A DNA stretch of 64,000 bases from Camellia lanceoleosa (lineage: Eukaryota; Streptophyta; Magnoliopsida; Ericales; Theaceae), in NCBI GenBank assembly GCA_025200525.1, contig CM045768.1:47302239-47366238 (forward strand), given 5' to 3'. Of the stretch, positions 11,831 to 24,500 are shown piece by piece. The translations under genes and the position numbers were made by a program. The notes under the pieces are model-generated. The model did no database searches. It was not told the origin of the DNA and saw only the letters and a program-made list of their open reading frames with translations. Every line of letters starts with the position of its first letter. The first letter of the stretch is position 1.

Positions 11831-13032
11831 TTAGTACCCTCACTGGTTCTTTTCAACTCAGTTGCATAATCCCATATCCTACTATAATGTTTAGCATTGG
11901 TTCCCTCAATCTTCTGAATTGCTGCCTTTTTGGCTCTATAAGCTTTCATTGTTGACACACTTTCAACAAAATTCTCTTTGATACTTTCCTGAAACTCATT
12001 CACTTTCAATGTTGGGGTGGTCCTAAATTTCTAGACATACTTCTCTGCCAACCAAGAACTTGTCATTTGTCTATTCTTGTGAGTTCTACAGCAAGAGTGT
12101 TTTGGTTGATATGTTTTTATCTGCAAAGTGTTCTCTCCAGTTATCTTGGATGCATACAATCTCCACTCACACCTAGCACTACAATTCACTTGAACCTTCC
12201 ATTTTTCACTTTTAGTAAACTTCACATCATATCCTCCTTTTACTGCATATTCTTTGACAGCATCTTTGAACTCATTTGTAGTACTAAACAACATTCCTAG
12301 TTTGAATTCTATGTTCTGCATATCAACCTCAAGCCTAAATTTAGGGTACTTAGGCCTGTTGTTATTCTCCTCATCATCAGAGCCTGTAGGGGTAACCAGT
12401 TGTTTCTCAGATGAATCTGCATCATTCACTTCACACTCATCACCTTCTTTAAGCCCTTCTTCATTGACATCTCTCTCAACATTACTATCAAACATGATGT
12501 CATCGAGCTCAAGATCATCATCATCACTACTATCTGAGAAATCCCTATCTGATGGGTCATCATTGCCATCACTATCAGTGTTTGAGTCCTCTTAACAGTG
12601 ATCATTGTTGTAATTTCCATCATTTTCCACATCTTTTACAGGCACATCAGTAAGGAATAACACAGGATGAGCAATATCTACATTATGTGGCTTATGATGC
12701 TCAATAAACAGCTCTAAGGTATTTGTATTTTCCAACAAGCAATACATTTCTCTAATATCATTATCATTAGCCAACACTCTTAACCCTAAGACCAAATTTT
12801 TGTTGGGAATCCTATAGAAAATATGCTTGTAATAAAAAACACCCAACTCCTTCAACATGCAGCTAATCTCTGAGACAGATAATTTATCAACATCAACTGC
12901 ATCAAATACATCCACATTACCCCCAACATAACCCCTTTTATCATTTTCAATAAAATAGCCACTGTGGTGTATCAGAACTTTAACCAAAGTTGCCATTATT
13001 GCATCCATACATAAACAAAACAATAATGACAA
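11831..13032 (-). pseudogene. MULE (MuDR-type) transposase, N-terminal half, truncated by CACTA insertion
   Basis: Read on the minus strand from 13032, this encodes the N-terminal part of a plant MuDR-like transposase: a PB1-like N-terminal domain (12630-12980), a long acidic Asp/Glu/Ser linker (12370-12600), and a Mutator DNA-binding domain (about 12040-12320) with the Cys-His cluster around CSARCEWRLYASK and KHSCCRTHKNRQ. It then runs on through KVNEFQESIKEN toward the start of the catalytic domain. Stop codons interrupt it near 12593 (after the PB1-like part) and near 12030 (after WLAEKYV). At 11830 the frame runs straight into a CACTA terminus, so the DDE catalytic domain and zinc knuckle are absent. 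No continuation was found further left. The chimeric end of the reading frame is the translated CACTA tip. Confidence 0.85.
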
Positions 13033-13751
13033 TAACTATTGGTCCACTTGCAAAACAAAGCATATTAAAAAAACAAAACCCTCATATAAAGCAACTTGAC
13101 CCACAATTCTCCATCTATGGAGACAAAATATGACAGAAAAGCAGACACAGAAGACCCTACAAAAATAATAGAGACCTTGGGACCACAATGTATTCAGTGA
13201 TACAGAGGCACACATACAGTCGGAGATAAAAGCAATGTCATAAAGCAATAAACAATAAGTGTGCACCGACAATGGAGAGAAAAACAATGTCAACAATGGA
13301 GACAAAAAGAAGGTCAACAATAGAGAAAAAAGAAGGGAAAAAATTGTATAAAACAACCAAAACGAACCCATTTCTTACCTCTATCACAGAGTCCAAAGCT
13401 TTTTGGAAAATCAACTATGAAATTGCAGTCTTCCTTCGATGTGTGGCTTCAATTGCGGGTTGAATTACCAGGTGGGTTGCATCGAGCTGTAAATTGCAAT
13501 GGGGGGGGTGTGTTTTGCCCTAACTCGTGAAGATTAGGGCAATTTTGGCGCCCAAATCATTCTTTCATTAATTACTAGAGACGGAGATGGACGGGGGGAT
13601 CGGATTGCAACACGGGTGGAATGGTGGGACACAAATTGTCACAATTTGAAACTTGGGGTTTAATTTGAAAGAGGCACTAAACCCTGGGGCTTTTTTTATG
13701 TAATTTCCCCTTAAATTTTATGATATTCCAAAAAAAATTGGGGCGTCACAT
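13033..13751. other. 5' flank of the MULE pseudogene, ending in an LTR-like tip
   Basis: No gene seen. 13260-13340 has repeats of CAATGGAGA-AAAA. The stretch ends with GGGGCGTCACA (13741-13751), which resembles the 3' tip of LTRs in this window (GGGGCGTGACA at 45698-45708); hAT-like sequence begins immediately after. No matching LTR start or MULE terminal repeat was identified. Confidence 0.35.
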
Positions 13752-13919
13752 AACCCAAATACATGGGTTTTTTTCCTTTTTTCTTGTCCGTTGGGTAGGA
13801 TAAGCGATGTTCTTTAAATCTCCACTGGGGATGGAGATGGGGAGGGGATGGGTACCCACTAATTTCCCCATATGTTTTTTTTTGGTACATCGGAAAATAA
13901 TTTCTCCATATGTTTTCAC

Positions 13920-14704
13920 TAGGGATGACAATGGTGTTTAATGGGGTGGATATTAATTCCTATCCCCATTCCCCTATAATTATTTTTCCCCATTCCCCAT
14001 AGGTATTACCCTTTCTATTCCCCAACCTAACTTGACCTTTTTTTTTTAAGATACACAACCAAAGCTAAATATACTTTCAATCTTATTTTATTTTATTTGG
14101 CTCAACAACAAAATTAAATACACATTAATTAACATTGTCACATTATTCTTGTAAAATTTTATGTATATTTAGAAATTTTTTAATTTATTTAGAAAAATTC
14201 TATTCCTACAAAAAAATTCCATCTTCTTTTTTATTTTTTATTTTTTATTTTTATGTATCTCCTTCTCCTCTCTATTAATTGATCTTCGATAATCTGAAGG
14301 TGAGTTGTTGCTTTCATTTCCATCTTTATTTTATTTTTTATTTTTAAATTTTTATTTGCATTTATGGAATGAATTTTCTTGTTTCAATATCTCCTGCAAT
14401 TGTTTTATTGGATTTCTCTTTGATTTGATGGTAACCTTAGATTGAATTTCCCAATTTTCATCTTAACTAGTGATCACCTTAATTAAAATTTTGTACATTT
14501 TTGTCTTCAATTTTCATGTTTTGGTTATGATTAATTACGCATTTTTTGATCGATAGTCACAATCTTGTCACCCCTAGATTGTCGCCATCGCAAATCACCG
14601 TTGCTGTAGTGAGAGGATGAGAGAGAGTGAGATTAAAAACTCTAATTGTAAATAGAGTAGTGAAAACATATGGAGAAATTACTTTCCAATGTACCTAAAA
14701 AAAA

Positions 14705-14736
<32 letters not shown>

Positions 14737-14881
14737 GGGAAAATTAGTGGGTACCATCCCCGGTGTAGATTTAAAGAACATCACTTACCCTACCCGACGG
14801 ACAAGAAAAAAGAGGAAAACCCATGTGTTTGGGTTGGGTCTCCTAGATACCCACAGGGTTGGTTATCCATTGCCATCCCTA
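13920..14881 (+). mobile_element. hAT-like non-autonomous transposon, copy 1, with 8-bp target duplication
   Basis: The element begins TAGGGATGACAATGG and ends CCATTGCCATCCCTA, an inverted terminal repeat of 15 bp with one mismatch. It is flanked by GTTTTCAC on both sides (13912-13919 and 14882-14889), the 8-bp target duplication typical of hAT elements. It is 962 bp long and encodes no transposase. Its interior (about 14545-14850) is the reverse complement of its own flanks because it inserted into another copy of the same family lying in the opposite orientation. Confidence 0.85.
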
Positions 14882-15019
14882 GTTTTCACTATTTTGTTTA
14901 CAATTAGAGTTCTAATTCTTACTCTCTTTCATCCTCTCACTACAGTAACGGCGATTTGTGATGGTGACAATCTAGCGGCGACAGGATGTGATTATCAATC
15001 AAAAACGCGTAATTAATCA

Positions 15020-15906
15020 TGTTAGGTTTTTATTCTTGGCAATCCCATTTGACAAAACTTCTTTCAGTTGTAATTTTGTTCAACTTTTATTTCACTGAGA
15101 CTATGAGTTTTTAGATGTGAATCCAACCCGAATTGTGCCTTGCAGGGATGTTTCAGAAGTTAATTCTTTCATGTTTACCATTTTGCAGTCGAAGTTGTTT
15201 GTCCACTCGAGCGGAGATCACAACCTTTCAGAAGTTTCACTCGCCTGCAAAAGTACTGGGAGTTTTTTTTTTTTTTTTGCTTGAGCGGCCATTTTTGCGC
15301 TCGAGCAGAGATCACAGATCTGTTTTCTATAAATATGTGTTTCACTCCGATTTTAGGGTATGGCTTCTAGATCTTTTTCTTGGGTATTAGGGTTTTCATC
15401 TGGGGCTTCTTTGCTTGTTTTCTTTGATATTTGTGAGAGTTTAATCATGAATTGAGTGAATCATATCAAAGAGTTTGTTTGTTTTATTTATTTAATACAA
15501 AAGAGAGAGTTGTTCTTCAATGGATTCCGGGGAATTTGGGCCTGAAGCTTTGGTGGATTCTGGAGTGGCTTATCGTCGTGGATTCGACATCAGCGTTGTG
15601 AATTCAACGTTGTACAAGACAATTCCGAGGTGAAGAAGGGGCTGGAAGAGGCACATGGGGGTTAGTTTGATTTGGGCGTGGATTCGCTAGGTAATTGAGA
15701 GTACACTTGTGTAATTCCTTTATGTCTTCTTAGTGAATTGTTTTGTGGCTTTTGCCCGTAGTTTTTTTTTTATCACAATTGGAGGCGCTCCAATTGTGAT
15801 TTTTTCACGTAAAATCGTTGTGTCGATTTGTCTTGATATTTGATTGGGATTGTTATCTACTGCTTAAAATTGATACATAATCACAAATCAATATCTATGG
15901 GATTTT
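15020..15906. mobile_element. 0.9-kb insertion of unknown class inside hAT-like copy 2
   Basis: The hAT-like sequence is broken between AATTAATCAT on the left and AATCATAACC on the right, so AATCAT is repeated and suggests a target duplication of 5-6 bp. The insert contains CTCGAGCGG and GCGCTCGAGCA motifs (15210-15310) like those in the solo LTRs of this window. It therefore may be an LTR relative, but TG...CA ends were not clear. No gene seen. Confidence 0.45.
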
Positions 15907-16541
15907 TTTGATTTTTTAAATCATAACCAAAACATAGAAATTGAAGACAAAAATGTAAAAAAATTCAATTAAGGTGATCACTAATTAAGATGAAAATTGG
16001 AAAATTCAATCTAAGGTTACCATCAAATCAGAGAAAAATCCAATAAAACAATTGCAGGAGATATTGAAACAAGAAAATTCATTCCATAAATACAAATAAA
16101 AATTAAAAAAGAAAAGAAAAGAAGAAAAATATGGAAACGAGAGTAACAATTCATCTTCAGATTACTGAAGATCAATTAATAGAGAGGAGAAGGAGATATA
16201 TAAAATTAAAAAAAAAAATTAAAAAAGAAGATGGAATTTTTTTTGTAGAAATAGAATTTTTCTAAATAAATTTAAAAAATTCTAAATATACATAAAATTT
16301 GACAAGAATAATGTGGCAATGTTAATTAATGTGTATTTGATTTTGTTGTTGAGCCAAATAAAATAAAATAATATTGAATGTATATATTTAGCTTTGGTTG
16401 TGAATCTTAAAAAAAAAAGAAAAAGAGTCAAGTTGAGTTGGGGAAAATCCAAACCCATTAGGAGATGGGGAAGGTAGTACCCATGGGGAATGAGAAATGG
16501 GAAATTAATATCCACTCCGTTAACTCCCATTGCCATCCCTA

Positions 16542-17183
16542 GTTCGGCGTCTGTTTCTCAAGATATGACGGTTGAACCAGTTACGTAATGCACCGACTGA
16601 ATAGCTTCGGCGAACAGAATTTTGCAGTACTCTCTCATAGGAAGAAAATAATAAAATTGGAAAACTTTTGAAAACTAGAATAACAGCAATTTCTGATATT
16701 GAAAGCTGAAGGAGAGGGCCTCCTTTTATACATATGGAGGGAGAGATGAAGAGGCTCCCATGCAACAAATACATGAATTAATTCTGCAAAATTGATGTGT
16801 TTTATTTCATCATCAATAGAGGAGACTAGGTTTTGTGTACATATTTCTACAGCCTACACATTTGACTTGGCCCAAAAATATTAAGATGGGTGGGCCAAGC
16901 CGAAGCCGAAGCCGAAGCCCAAGATCCACGAATCACGGACCCCGTCCGGACAGGCGGGCGGTGCGCGTGTGACAATTTTTGCATGATTAACTTGGACCAT
17001 AGTCTTAGCTTAAGTCCATATTTGAAGCATCTATAATTCATTTCCTTTGAAAAATTTGGATGCCTCAAAGAGTTTCCATCCTTATGCAAAAAATAAATTT
17101 TAAATACCCATCAATGTATTAATAATTTTTTTCCCCTTCTCTCATCTGCATATAATTTTTCCTTTCTCCATTATATTATGGAA
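16542..17183. other. Unclassified stretch with possible LTR fragments
   Basis: No gene. 16890-16975 is locally GC-rich, with GAAGCC repeats and then GTGCGCGTGTGACA, which resembles an LTR tip. The minus-strand frame 16520-16774 overlaps the hAT-like end and is not supported. Confidence 0.3.
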
Positions 17184-17710
17184 TGATTATTTAATAATTT
17201 TAAAATACCACTTCACATCACTGCTAACCAATAAATAACATGTATCTAAGTTGAGAATCACGTGGATTTGTCCAAATCACCGCGTAAATTTTTATTGGGA
17301 AATATTACGATGCTTATAATTAAAAAATATATATAATTTTAATTTTATGAATCATAAACAATTATTTAATGATTTTAAAATACTACTTCACATCACTGCT
17401 AACCAATAAATAACATGTATCTAAGTTGAGAATCACGTGGATTTGTCCAAATCACTGTGTAAATTTTCATTGGGAAACATTACGGTGCTTATAATTATAA
17501 TATATATATATAATTTTAATTTTATGAATCATAAATAATTATTTAATGATTTTAAAATACTACTTCACATCACTGCTAACTAATAAATAACATGTATCTG
17601 AGTTGAGAATCACGTGGATTTGTCCAAATCACCGCGTAAATTTTTATTGGGAAACATTACGGTGCTTATATATATAGATAATTTTAATTTTATGAATCAT
17701 ATTTGAAAAA
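17184..17710. repeat. Three tandem copies of about 176 bp
   Basis: CTTCACATCACTGCTAAC recurs at about 17211, 17386 and 17563. Each copy continues with AATAAATAACATGTATCT, GAGAATCACGTGGATTTGTC and GGGAAAYATTACGGTGCTTA. Copies are more than 90 percent alike by eye. Non-coding; just outside the Helitron 3' end. Confidence 0.85.
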
Positions 17711-17997
17711 ATAAAAAATATTATAACTAAACATAATATGAGATATAATTAAAGAATTCAAGAGTTATAATTAAAAAATTAATTATAATTAAAAAAGTGA
17801 CATAATTAATATATCTTTTTAAAGAGATGTATATTAAAACTTCTCATTTTTTATATTATGGGGATGAAAAGATAACCGAATCTATAGACAAATATCTATT
17901 AAAAAAAAATCTACGGACAAATGAGAAATTGTTGGTTAGTTTTGAGATATCGTCACATCTTAACAATATTATTAAAGGGATGAAATTTATAAATTTA

Positions 17998-18031
17998 CTA
18001 TTATATGCCCGTGCCTAAAGGTACGGTGTAA
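17998..18031 (-). other. Helitron 3' terminus with hairpin
   Basis: On the plus strand this reads CTATTATATGCCCGTGCC, then TAAAGGTACGG. The stem GCCCGTGCC/GGTACGG pairs 7 bases with one mismatch and sits about 10 bases from the end, the position expected for the Helitron terminator hairpin. The host base next to it is A on the plus strand (T on the Helitron strand). Confidence 0.7.
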
Positions 18032-18089
18032 ATAATATTGGGATCAAAATGTAACTGTAATTTATACGTATCATGTTAAAAGTTATAAA

Positions 18090-19640
18090 GTCTGTAGCAC
18101 TTCATAAAAGATCAAGTTAGCACTCTTACTATTAATTTGTGGCTAACACCAGATATACTAGTGAGTGTCATACCACAAATATCTGATTGAAATAACATAA
18201 TACAGACAACATAAATACCATAACCTGACAAATAATAGTCTTAAGATACGGAAAGCAAATATTTGAAATAATCTGAAGAAAGCATAATCTGAAAAAAAAC
18301 ATTGACACCTCTACATCACGGAGGAAGCTTCAATATTGAATTTTTTACAACAAAGAATAGACAATCTATATAACAAAACACACGAATTGTCATCCTAAAA
18401 TGGTGAATTTTGCAATCAACTGTGAATTGAATCAACTCCATGCCATAGTACCCAACAATATAGCAACATTTTTCATAAAATCGCTTATGAAAAATCGTTT
18501 AAATGGTGAAATTTAATTTTGTAAAAAAAAAAAAAAAATCCTGCAACTCATCTAGTTTGTCAAATTAATGTGAAAATCATCAATTACATCAACTATAGAC
18601 AACTATAGAATAGAAATTGTTGCTTTACAAAAAAGCCAAATTAAAAAGATTTTAAAGTCATTCAATAGCTGTCAAGTATTGCTAGTATCAATACCTGAAA
18701 GAAAATGTATAGTAAGAAGAGTAAATTAAATAAGAAAAAATTATAAATAGGTGATAACTTCATAAAATAATTAAAAACTCACTAATTCATAAAAACTTAA
18801 TGAAATAAGAAGAGTAAAGAGAGCCCATATTACAGTTTGGTGCAAATCTCCATCGTCCTATGAAAATAAAAGAGAACATTATTTTATTAGAAGACAATTA
18901 GAGGGGGGAAAAGTGTATTTAAAAAGGAAAAAAAAATTAAAAAGACAACTGACATGACCAAAGTAGTGACAACTTACATGTCCAAAATAATAAATCAATT
19001 CAATTAAAAAAAAAGACAATATTTTTTTGGTACCACGTGAAGAACTCAATTGTAATAAACTGATTCAAAATAAAAGATCAAGTCAGCAATCTTACCATTA
19101 GTTTGTGGCTAACACCTGATATATTGGTGAGTGTCACAGTACCCTGAACTACAAATATCTGATTGAAATAACATAAAACAAACAACATGGATTAGGCCAA
19201 ATGCAAAGTATAACCTGACAAATAGTAGTCTATAGAAATTGTTTACATATTAAGATACAGAAGTCAAATCTCAAAGAATAATTTTCCAATCAATCTGAAA
19301 AAAGTAGTGACGCCTCTCTACATCGGGGAGGGAGCCCCAATATTGAATTTTCTACAACAAAAAATAGACAATCTATATAACAAAACACACGAATCGTCAC
19401 CCTAAAACAATGAATTTTGCAGTCAACTGTAAATTGAAAAACTAAATGCATCATATCATCAAGAAGAAATCAGCTCTATTTCATAGCATCCCAATAATGT
19501 AGTAATACATTTTTTATACAACCGCTTATGAAAAACTGCTTAAACGGTGAAATAATTTTTACAACTAATCTAGTGTGTCAAATTAATGTGAAAATCATCA
19601 ATTACATCGACTATAGACAACTTTAGAATAGAAAAAGATT
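18090..19640. repeat. Direct duplication of about 0.55 kb, spaced 1.0 kb
   Basis: 18110-18640 and 19075-19640 match over most of their length. Shared blocks include CTACAAATATCTGATTGAAA-type bases, TAGACAATCTATATAACAAA and GAATTTTGCARTCAACTGT. On the minus strand each copy includes a short block preceded by a CAG acceptor-like site and followed by GTAAGA, so it may be a duplicated exon of the Helitron. In the first copy that block has lost about 10 bases. Confidence 0.6.
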
Positions 19641-21522
19641 TAACATAGTTCAATACCTGAAATGATTTACATCAACTATAGACAACTTTCATCAATTACA
19701 TCAACTATAGACAAGTTTCCTCAATTATATCCCAACTTTATATCAACTATAATTGTTGCTTATTTAAAGTCATCCAATAACCATCAACTGTTGCTAGTAT
19801 CAATACCTGAAATGAAAATGATCTTAACATGTTTTTCTCATATAGTTTTAACATAGTTCAGCTCCTCTGATCTTAACATGTTTTCCTCTTATAATCTTAA
19901 CATAGTTCCGCTCCCCTGATCTTAGCATGTTTTCCCTTGCCAACTAAACCATATTTTTTAAATAATCAACTCCCAAGTAGAAAAAACAATAGGACAACTA
20001 AGGCAATATACTATGATTATGTTGTGTTTTCTTTTGATTGATAAAATAAAAGAAAGACATCTTAATAAAATGTCAATTTTCAGTTCATGCTATGTCAATC
20101 AATTTATATCAATCCATTTAACCAAGTCATCATGTTATATCAAATCCATTTTAGCCAAGTCAACAATATCCACGACACATGTCAAAACATAGAGTTGTAA
20201 TTGAATATACTAATCAAGTAAAGGGTTGAACACATGACTTTCAAGTGTAATTAAAGTATGATTTCTTTCATAAACATTGCGAGTAAATCCAAACAAATTT
20301 GTCCCAAAAAAACAAAAACAAAAAAAAAACAAAAAAGTAAACTAACCAAAAACAAAGCTCCCCTATTAAACTTTAAAAAAATAAAAATAAAAATAAAAAT
20401 AAAAAATGGAAGGAATAAATAGACCAAGCAACCATATGCCATATTGCAATGCACCCTAAACAAATGTTATGCAATAGGAAATGACTATTAAATCTTAGAA
20501 ATGACAATATTAAATCTTCAAAAATTTCATGAACTAAAAAAAAACCTTACACAATTTCATTCCCAAAGGAAGTCAATTACTCTATTAAAGAATTAAGATA
20601 CCTTTAATGGGTTACCATGGTATAATGAAATGCTACAAATAGATATTGCAACAAAAAAAAAAAAAAAAAAAAAAAATTAAATAAACATCAAATAGCTCCA
20701 AGTATTAATAGGTACCAAAAATATATTGCTCAAATCCGCCGTAGCACAATCTATAAATTGTGCATTTATAAGTACAAAGGGAAAACAAAAGGTACGGAGT
20801 TTCAAAAGCAGAATAATATCAAACAATACTAAATTTTCAAAAGGAGCATGAGAAGTAACTAACCTTAGATACATTTCATTGGTATAAAGGAGCATGAAAC
20901 CTGTTCTAGGAAAGAAACATGTTCTAGATGAGAAATCAACAATTATGCATGAAAACAAAATACAAACACACCTAAAAACACCCATACAGAGATGTCCCAA
21001 ATTAACGTGTGCATCTTTAGACAAAAATAAAGCCATTAAATTAACTGGAGGTAAAAAAATAAAATAAGATTGGCTACTACATAATCCAAACAAACATTAT
21101 ATTAAATACACTTAAGCCAAACTTAGTTACACTGGAAATGCAAAAATATTGGGGAATAAAAGGCTTTACAAAAATATTGGAAATGCAACGTCCACATCAG
21201 TAGAAAGCTTTACAAAAAGTGGGTCATAACTATCGTCTGCTTTACAAAATGTGTATACTTTACAAAAATATGTGTTTGACAATGTCTTCAAATTTGTTTT
21301 CTTTCCCACAATTCTTACGAATGCCTCATCAATTTCCGAAAGGTCTTTATATCAACTTGTATGTATATCCCCAATAAGGCTGAAGCACGACAATCTAGTA
21401 ATTTACAAAAATGATAAAATTTATTAGTATAATAGTATAGGCAGTTATTAAATTGTACCCTTTGGTAAAAAGTGATTTGATCCAAACAGATCACTATAAC
21501 AAAACTTCAGTGTAAACAATAT

Positions 21523-24500
21523 TTATAGTGGAATCTGGCTCATCCTTGGGGAGGAGGATACTGATACAATCGAAAGATGTGCATCTTGATAATGCCACAT
21601 ATAGTTGCCTATGACTGAAAACAGGTTACGCAAATCAACCCCAACAAATTTCACAGATTGTCCTTGAGATTTATTAATGGTTAAGGCATATGCCAATCGA
21701 ACTGGAAATTGACGTCTTGTCATTCGGAAAGGCATTTCTGAAGAAGACAGAGTCAATGATATCCTTGGTATAAATGCCAAATTGCCAAACTTCTCTCCAG
21801 TTAAGATTCGAGCTTCAATTATGCGAGTGTCACACCTTGAAGCCATCAATCTTGTGCCATTACATAGTCCATCTTTCGGTGCAATGTTTCTTAATAACAT
21901 TATAGGACAACCCACTTTCCACTTTACCTTAAAAGCTGGTTGCCCAGGAGGATCCAATGAATTTAAATACTCATTAGGATATCTATTTGTAATGGAATGA
22001 TCAATTTCATCATCTTCAGCCATCTTATTTGCAGCAAGATACGTATATGTATTCCTTGGAAAAATATTCAATGTAGGATTATTGATAGCACTAACATCAT
22101 CATTTTGTGCTGAAAGAATGGTGCGTTCAGTTAAGAATGATGGGGTTAATGTATCTACCTCATCTAATTGTGGATAAACTGCTGAGAGTAATTCCTTTAG
22201 ATCTTGGCATTTGTGTATTGTTAATGGAAATTTAATAATTTCTTACGGATTGGTCCCAATCTAATAAATAAAATAAAAGAAATTTAAAAGAAATGATATA
22301 ATCAAAGTATCCTCAATTTGAAGCACTATTTGATAAGGAAAAATTTCGAATGGGTATTACCTCCGTCAAGAATTTTGCAAAATTAGCATTTCCAAGGTTT
22401 GCATGATTGAAACACATATTGAAATCTAAAGATAAAACATGTAGATCCTTCCACAAAACAGAGTGTCTTAATGACGCATTCACAATTTGCTCACGAACTC
22501 CTTTGGTTATAACTGGTAAGATTTGTTGAAAGTCTCCACCATGAACAACAGTGATAGCCCCAAATGGCTTTTCACTATCACAAATGTCTCGAAGTGTGCG
22601 ATCAACTGCCTTAACACAATGTCTATGTTGCATAGGAACTTCATCCCAAATTATGAGTTTTGTTTCTCTAAACAATTCAGCTTGTAATGATTGCTTGCTA
22701 AACCCACAAATTGAATTTTTCAAGGCATCCAATGGAATGAAAAATGTTGAACGTGCAGTGTGACCTCCTACTAATAGCAATGATGCAATTCCAGATGGAG
22801 CCACGGTAACAACAATATGGCCAAGGCTGTGACATTTTAATGCAATCGTATTATACAAAAATGTTTTTCCTATTCCGGCACCCCCATTCAAAAAGAAAAT
22901 AGTCCTTTTACTTTCAAAGACTGAAGAAGTGATTGCGCTATAAGTAGTTCATTGTCCATTATTGAGGCGATCAATAGTAATTTGCACATCTGTCTGTTGT
23001 GCCTCATTTTGTAATTGTTGATGTTCGAATATCAATTGGTTACCAACTGTTGCACTCCAATTTGCTATAGGTTGTGGCATAGGTGGGAAGTCAATTAAAG
23101 TCTTTCCTGATTCTTGAAGCATTTGATTCAAAAGATACAAACCATAATCTTCAATTTGAGCCTTAGTTGGGTTAGAAATGGCAAACAATGTACGAAGTTT
23201 ATGTGCAAGATCATCACAGATATGCATTGAAAATTGATTCCATAACGCATGTGGTTGTAGTGGAAAACATTGGGTCAGAATAATACAAAACAATCTCCTC
23301 AATTGATATCCAGTTTTCATAACCGCAGCCTCTTTCAAGCACTGTATCCATTCTTCATCATCTTCTAAGAGTCCTTTTGTAACACATGCTGATTTAAACG
23401 TCTCATGCAAAACATTGTTAACTGTACGTAAACATTGAAACGATCTTAGCCATTTGATAATAGTTAACAACAAATGTAGATAAAATCTTTCACCACAGTT
23501 TGGGCTAGCAAAGTACATTTTACCAATTGCATATCCATGTTCTCTTGGTTTCCATCTGTGTTCTGACTTGAGCCAAACAAAATGTTGCGGAAATTCTTGG
23601 TAAGTGAATTGGCATTCATTTTCATTGGAAGCACAACAATAAAAAAAAAACAGTAAGAGTCGATTTTTGTTGCGCAGCTCTAGAAAGAATCATTTCCAAT
23701 GAGTCATTAGGATTGAAAAGAACGCGATGCATTCTAGGTAAATGAAGTGCCAAGCGAACAACTGTTGGCATCTCTGCATGCAAATGATGACCGAATATTC
23801 GCCAAGTAGCTTCTGGTGGTCCAATATACCTCGCATCGAGATATTGTTGGATCTCATTAATCAATCCCAAAACCATTGTTGTGCGATCATAACCCTTGTA
23901 AATGTACTTATGTATATACTTAACACATCTCACTCCAGCACAAACTTCTATATTTATATGATAGTTGAACCATTTAGAAAGATATGCATTGTATGGTACC
24001 ACATCTTTGTTATCAACTTCCTATCATCTCATAGTATATACTTGACCACTATTGCGACGACGATAGATTGGATATCCATCTTGGTCTATAGTTGTTGATT
24101 CTGCAAAGGCTCGGGGGTATTTCGTAGTGCATCTACCATTTTCCATACATGGTGCTTGGAGATTTCGAGCACCACATGGTCCATGTACCGTACAACACTT
24201 GACAGTTTCAAAAAGTCTAGGATCATCTTTTGGATTTGGAAATTCTACACAAACTAATTTGTTTACTTGAGCACATGTCCGAATTTTGTTTGGACCTTTA
24301 AGAAATAGAAGTGCATGCATATGTGGTAGGCCTCGTTTTTGGAATTCAATTGTAAAAACATGTGCAACTTTATTACCAAACACTTTGTTTGTCTCTATCT
24401 CCTTCATCAAACACTTTCTTTTTAGCTCAAAAACACGAGCAATCAAATCAGGATGATCAATAGCTTTTTGGCGTGGTAATAATGCTGAAGTAATTTCTGG

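Larger units (their letters stand above)
13752..16541 (-). mobile_element. hAT-like element, copy 2, inverted and split by two insertions
   Basis: The pieces 13752-13919, 14890-15019 and 15907-16541, read on the minus strand, match copy 1 from end to end. It starts at 16541 with TAGGGATGGCAATGG; the arm 15907-16541 pairs with 13920-14545. Copy 1 interrupts it at 13920-14881, and an 0.9-kb insertion interrupts it at 15020-15906. Its far end is cut off at 13752, where an LTR-like tip abuts it, so its target duplication cannot be checked. No coding capacity. Confidence 0.7.

Noticed and set aside
20677..21093. 138-residue minus-strand frame in the Helitron
   Set aside because: AT-rich sequence without a recognisable domain; the residue make-up is Phe/Leu/Cys-rich as expected of chance frames.
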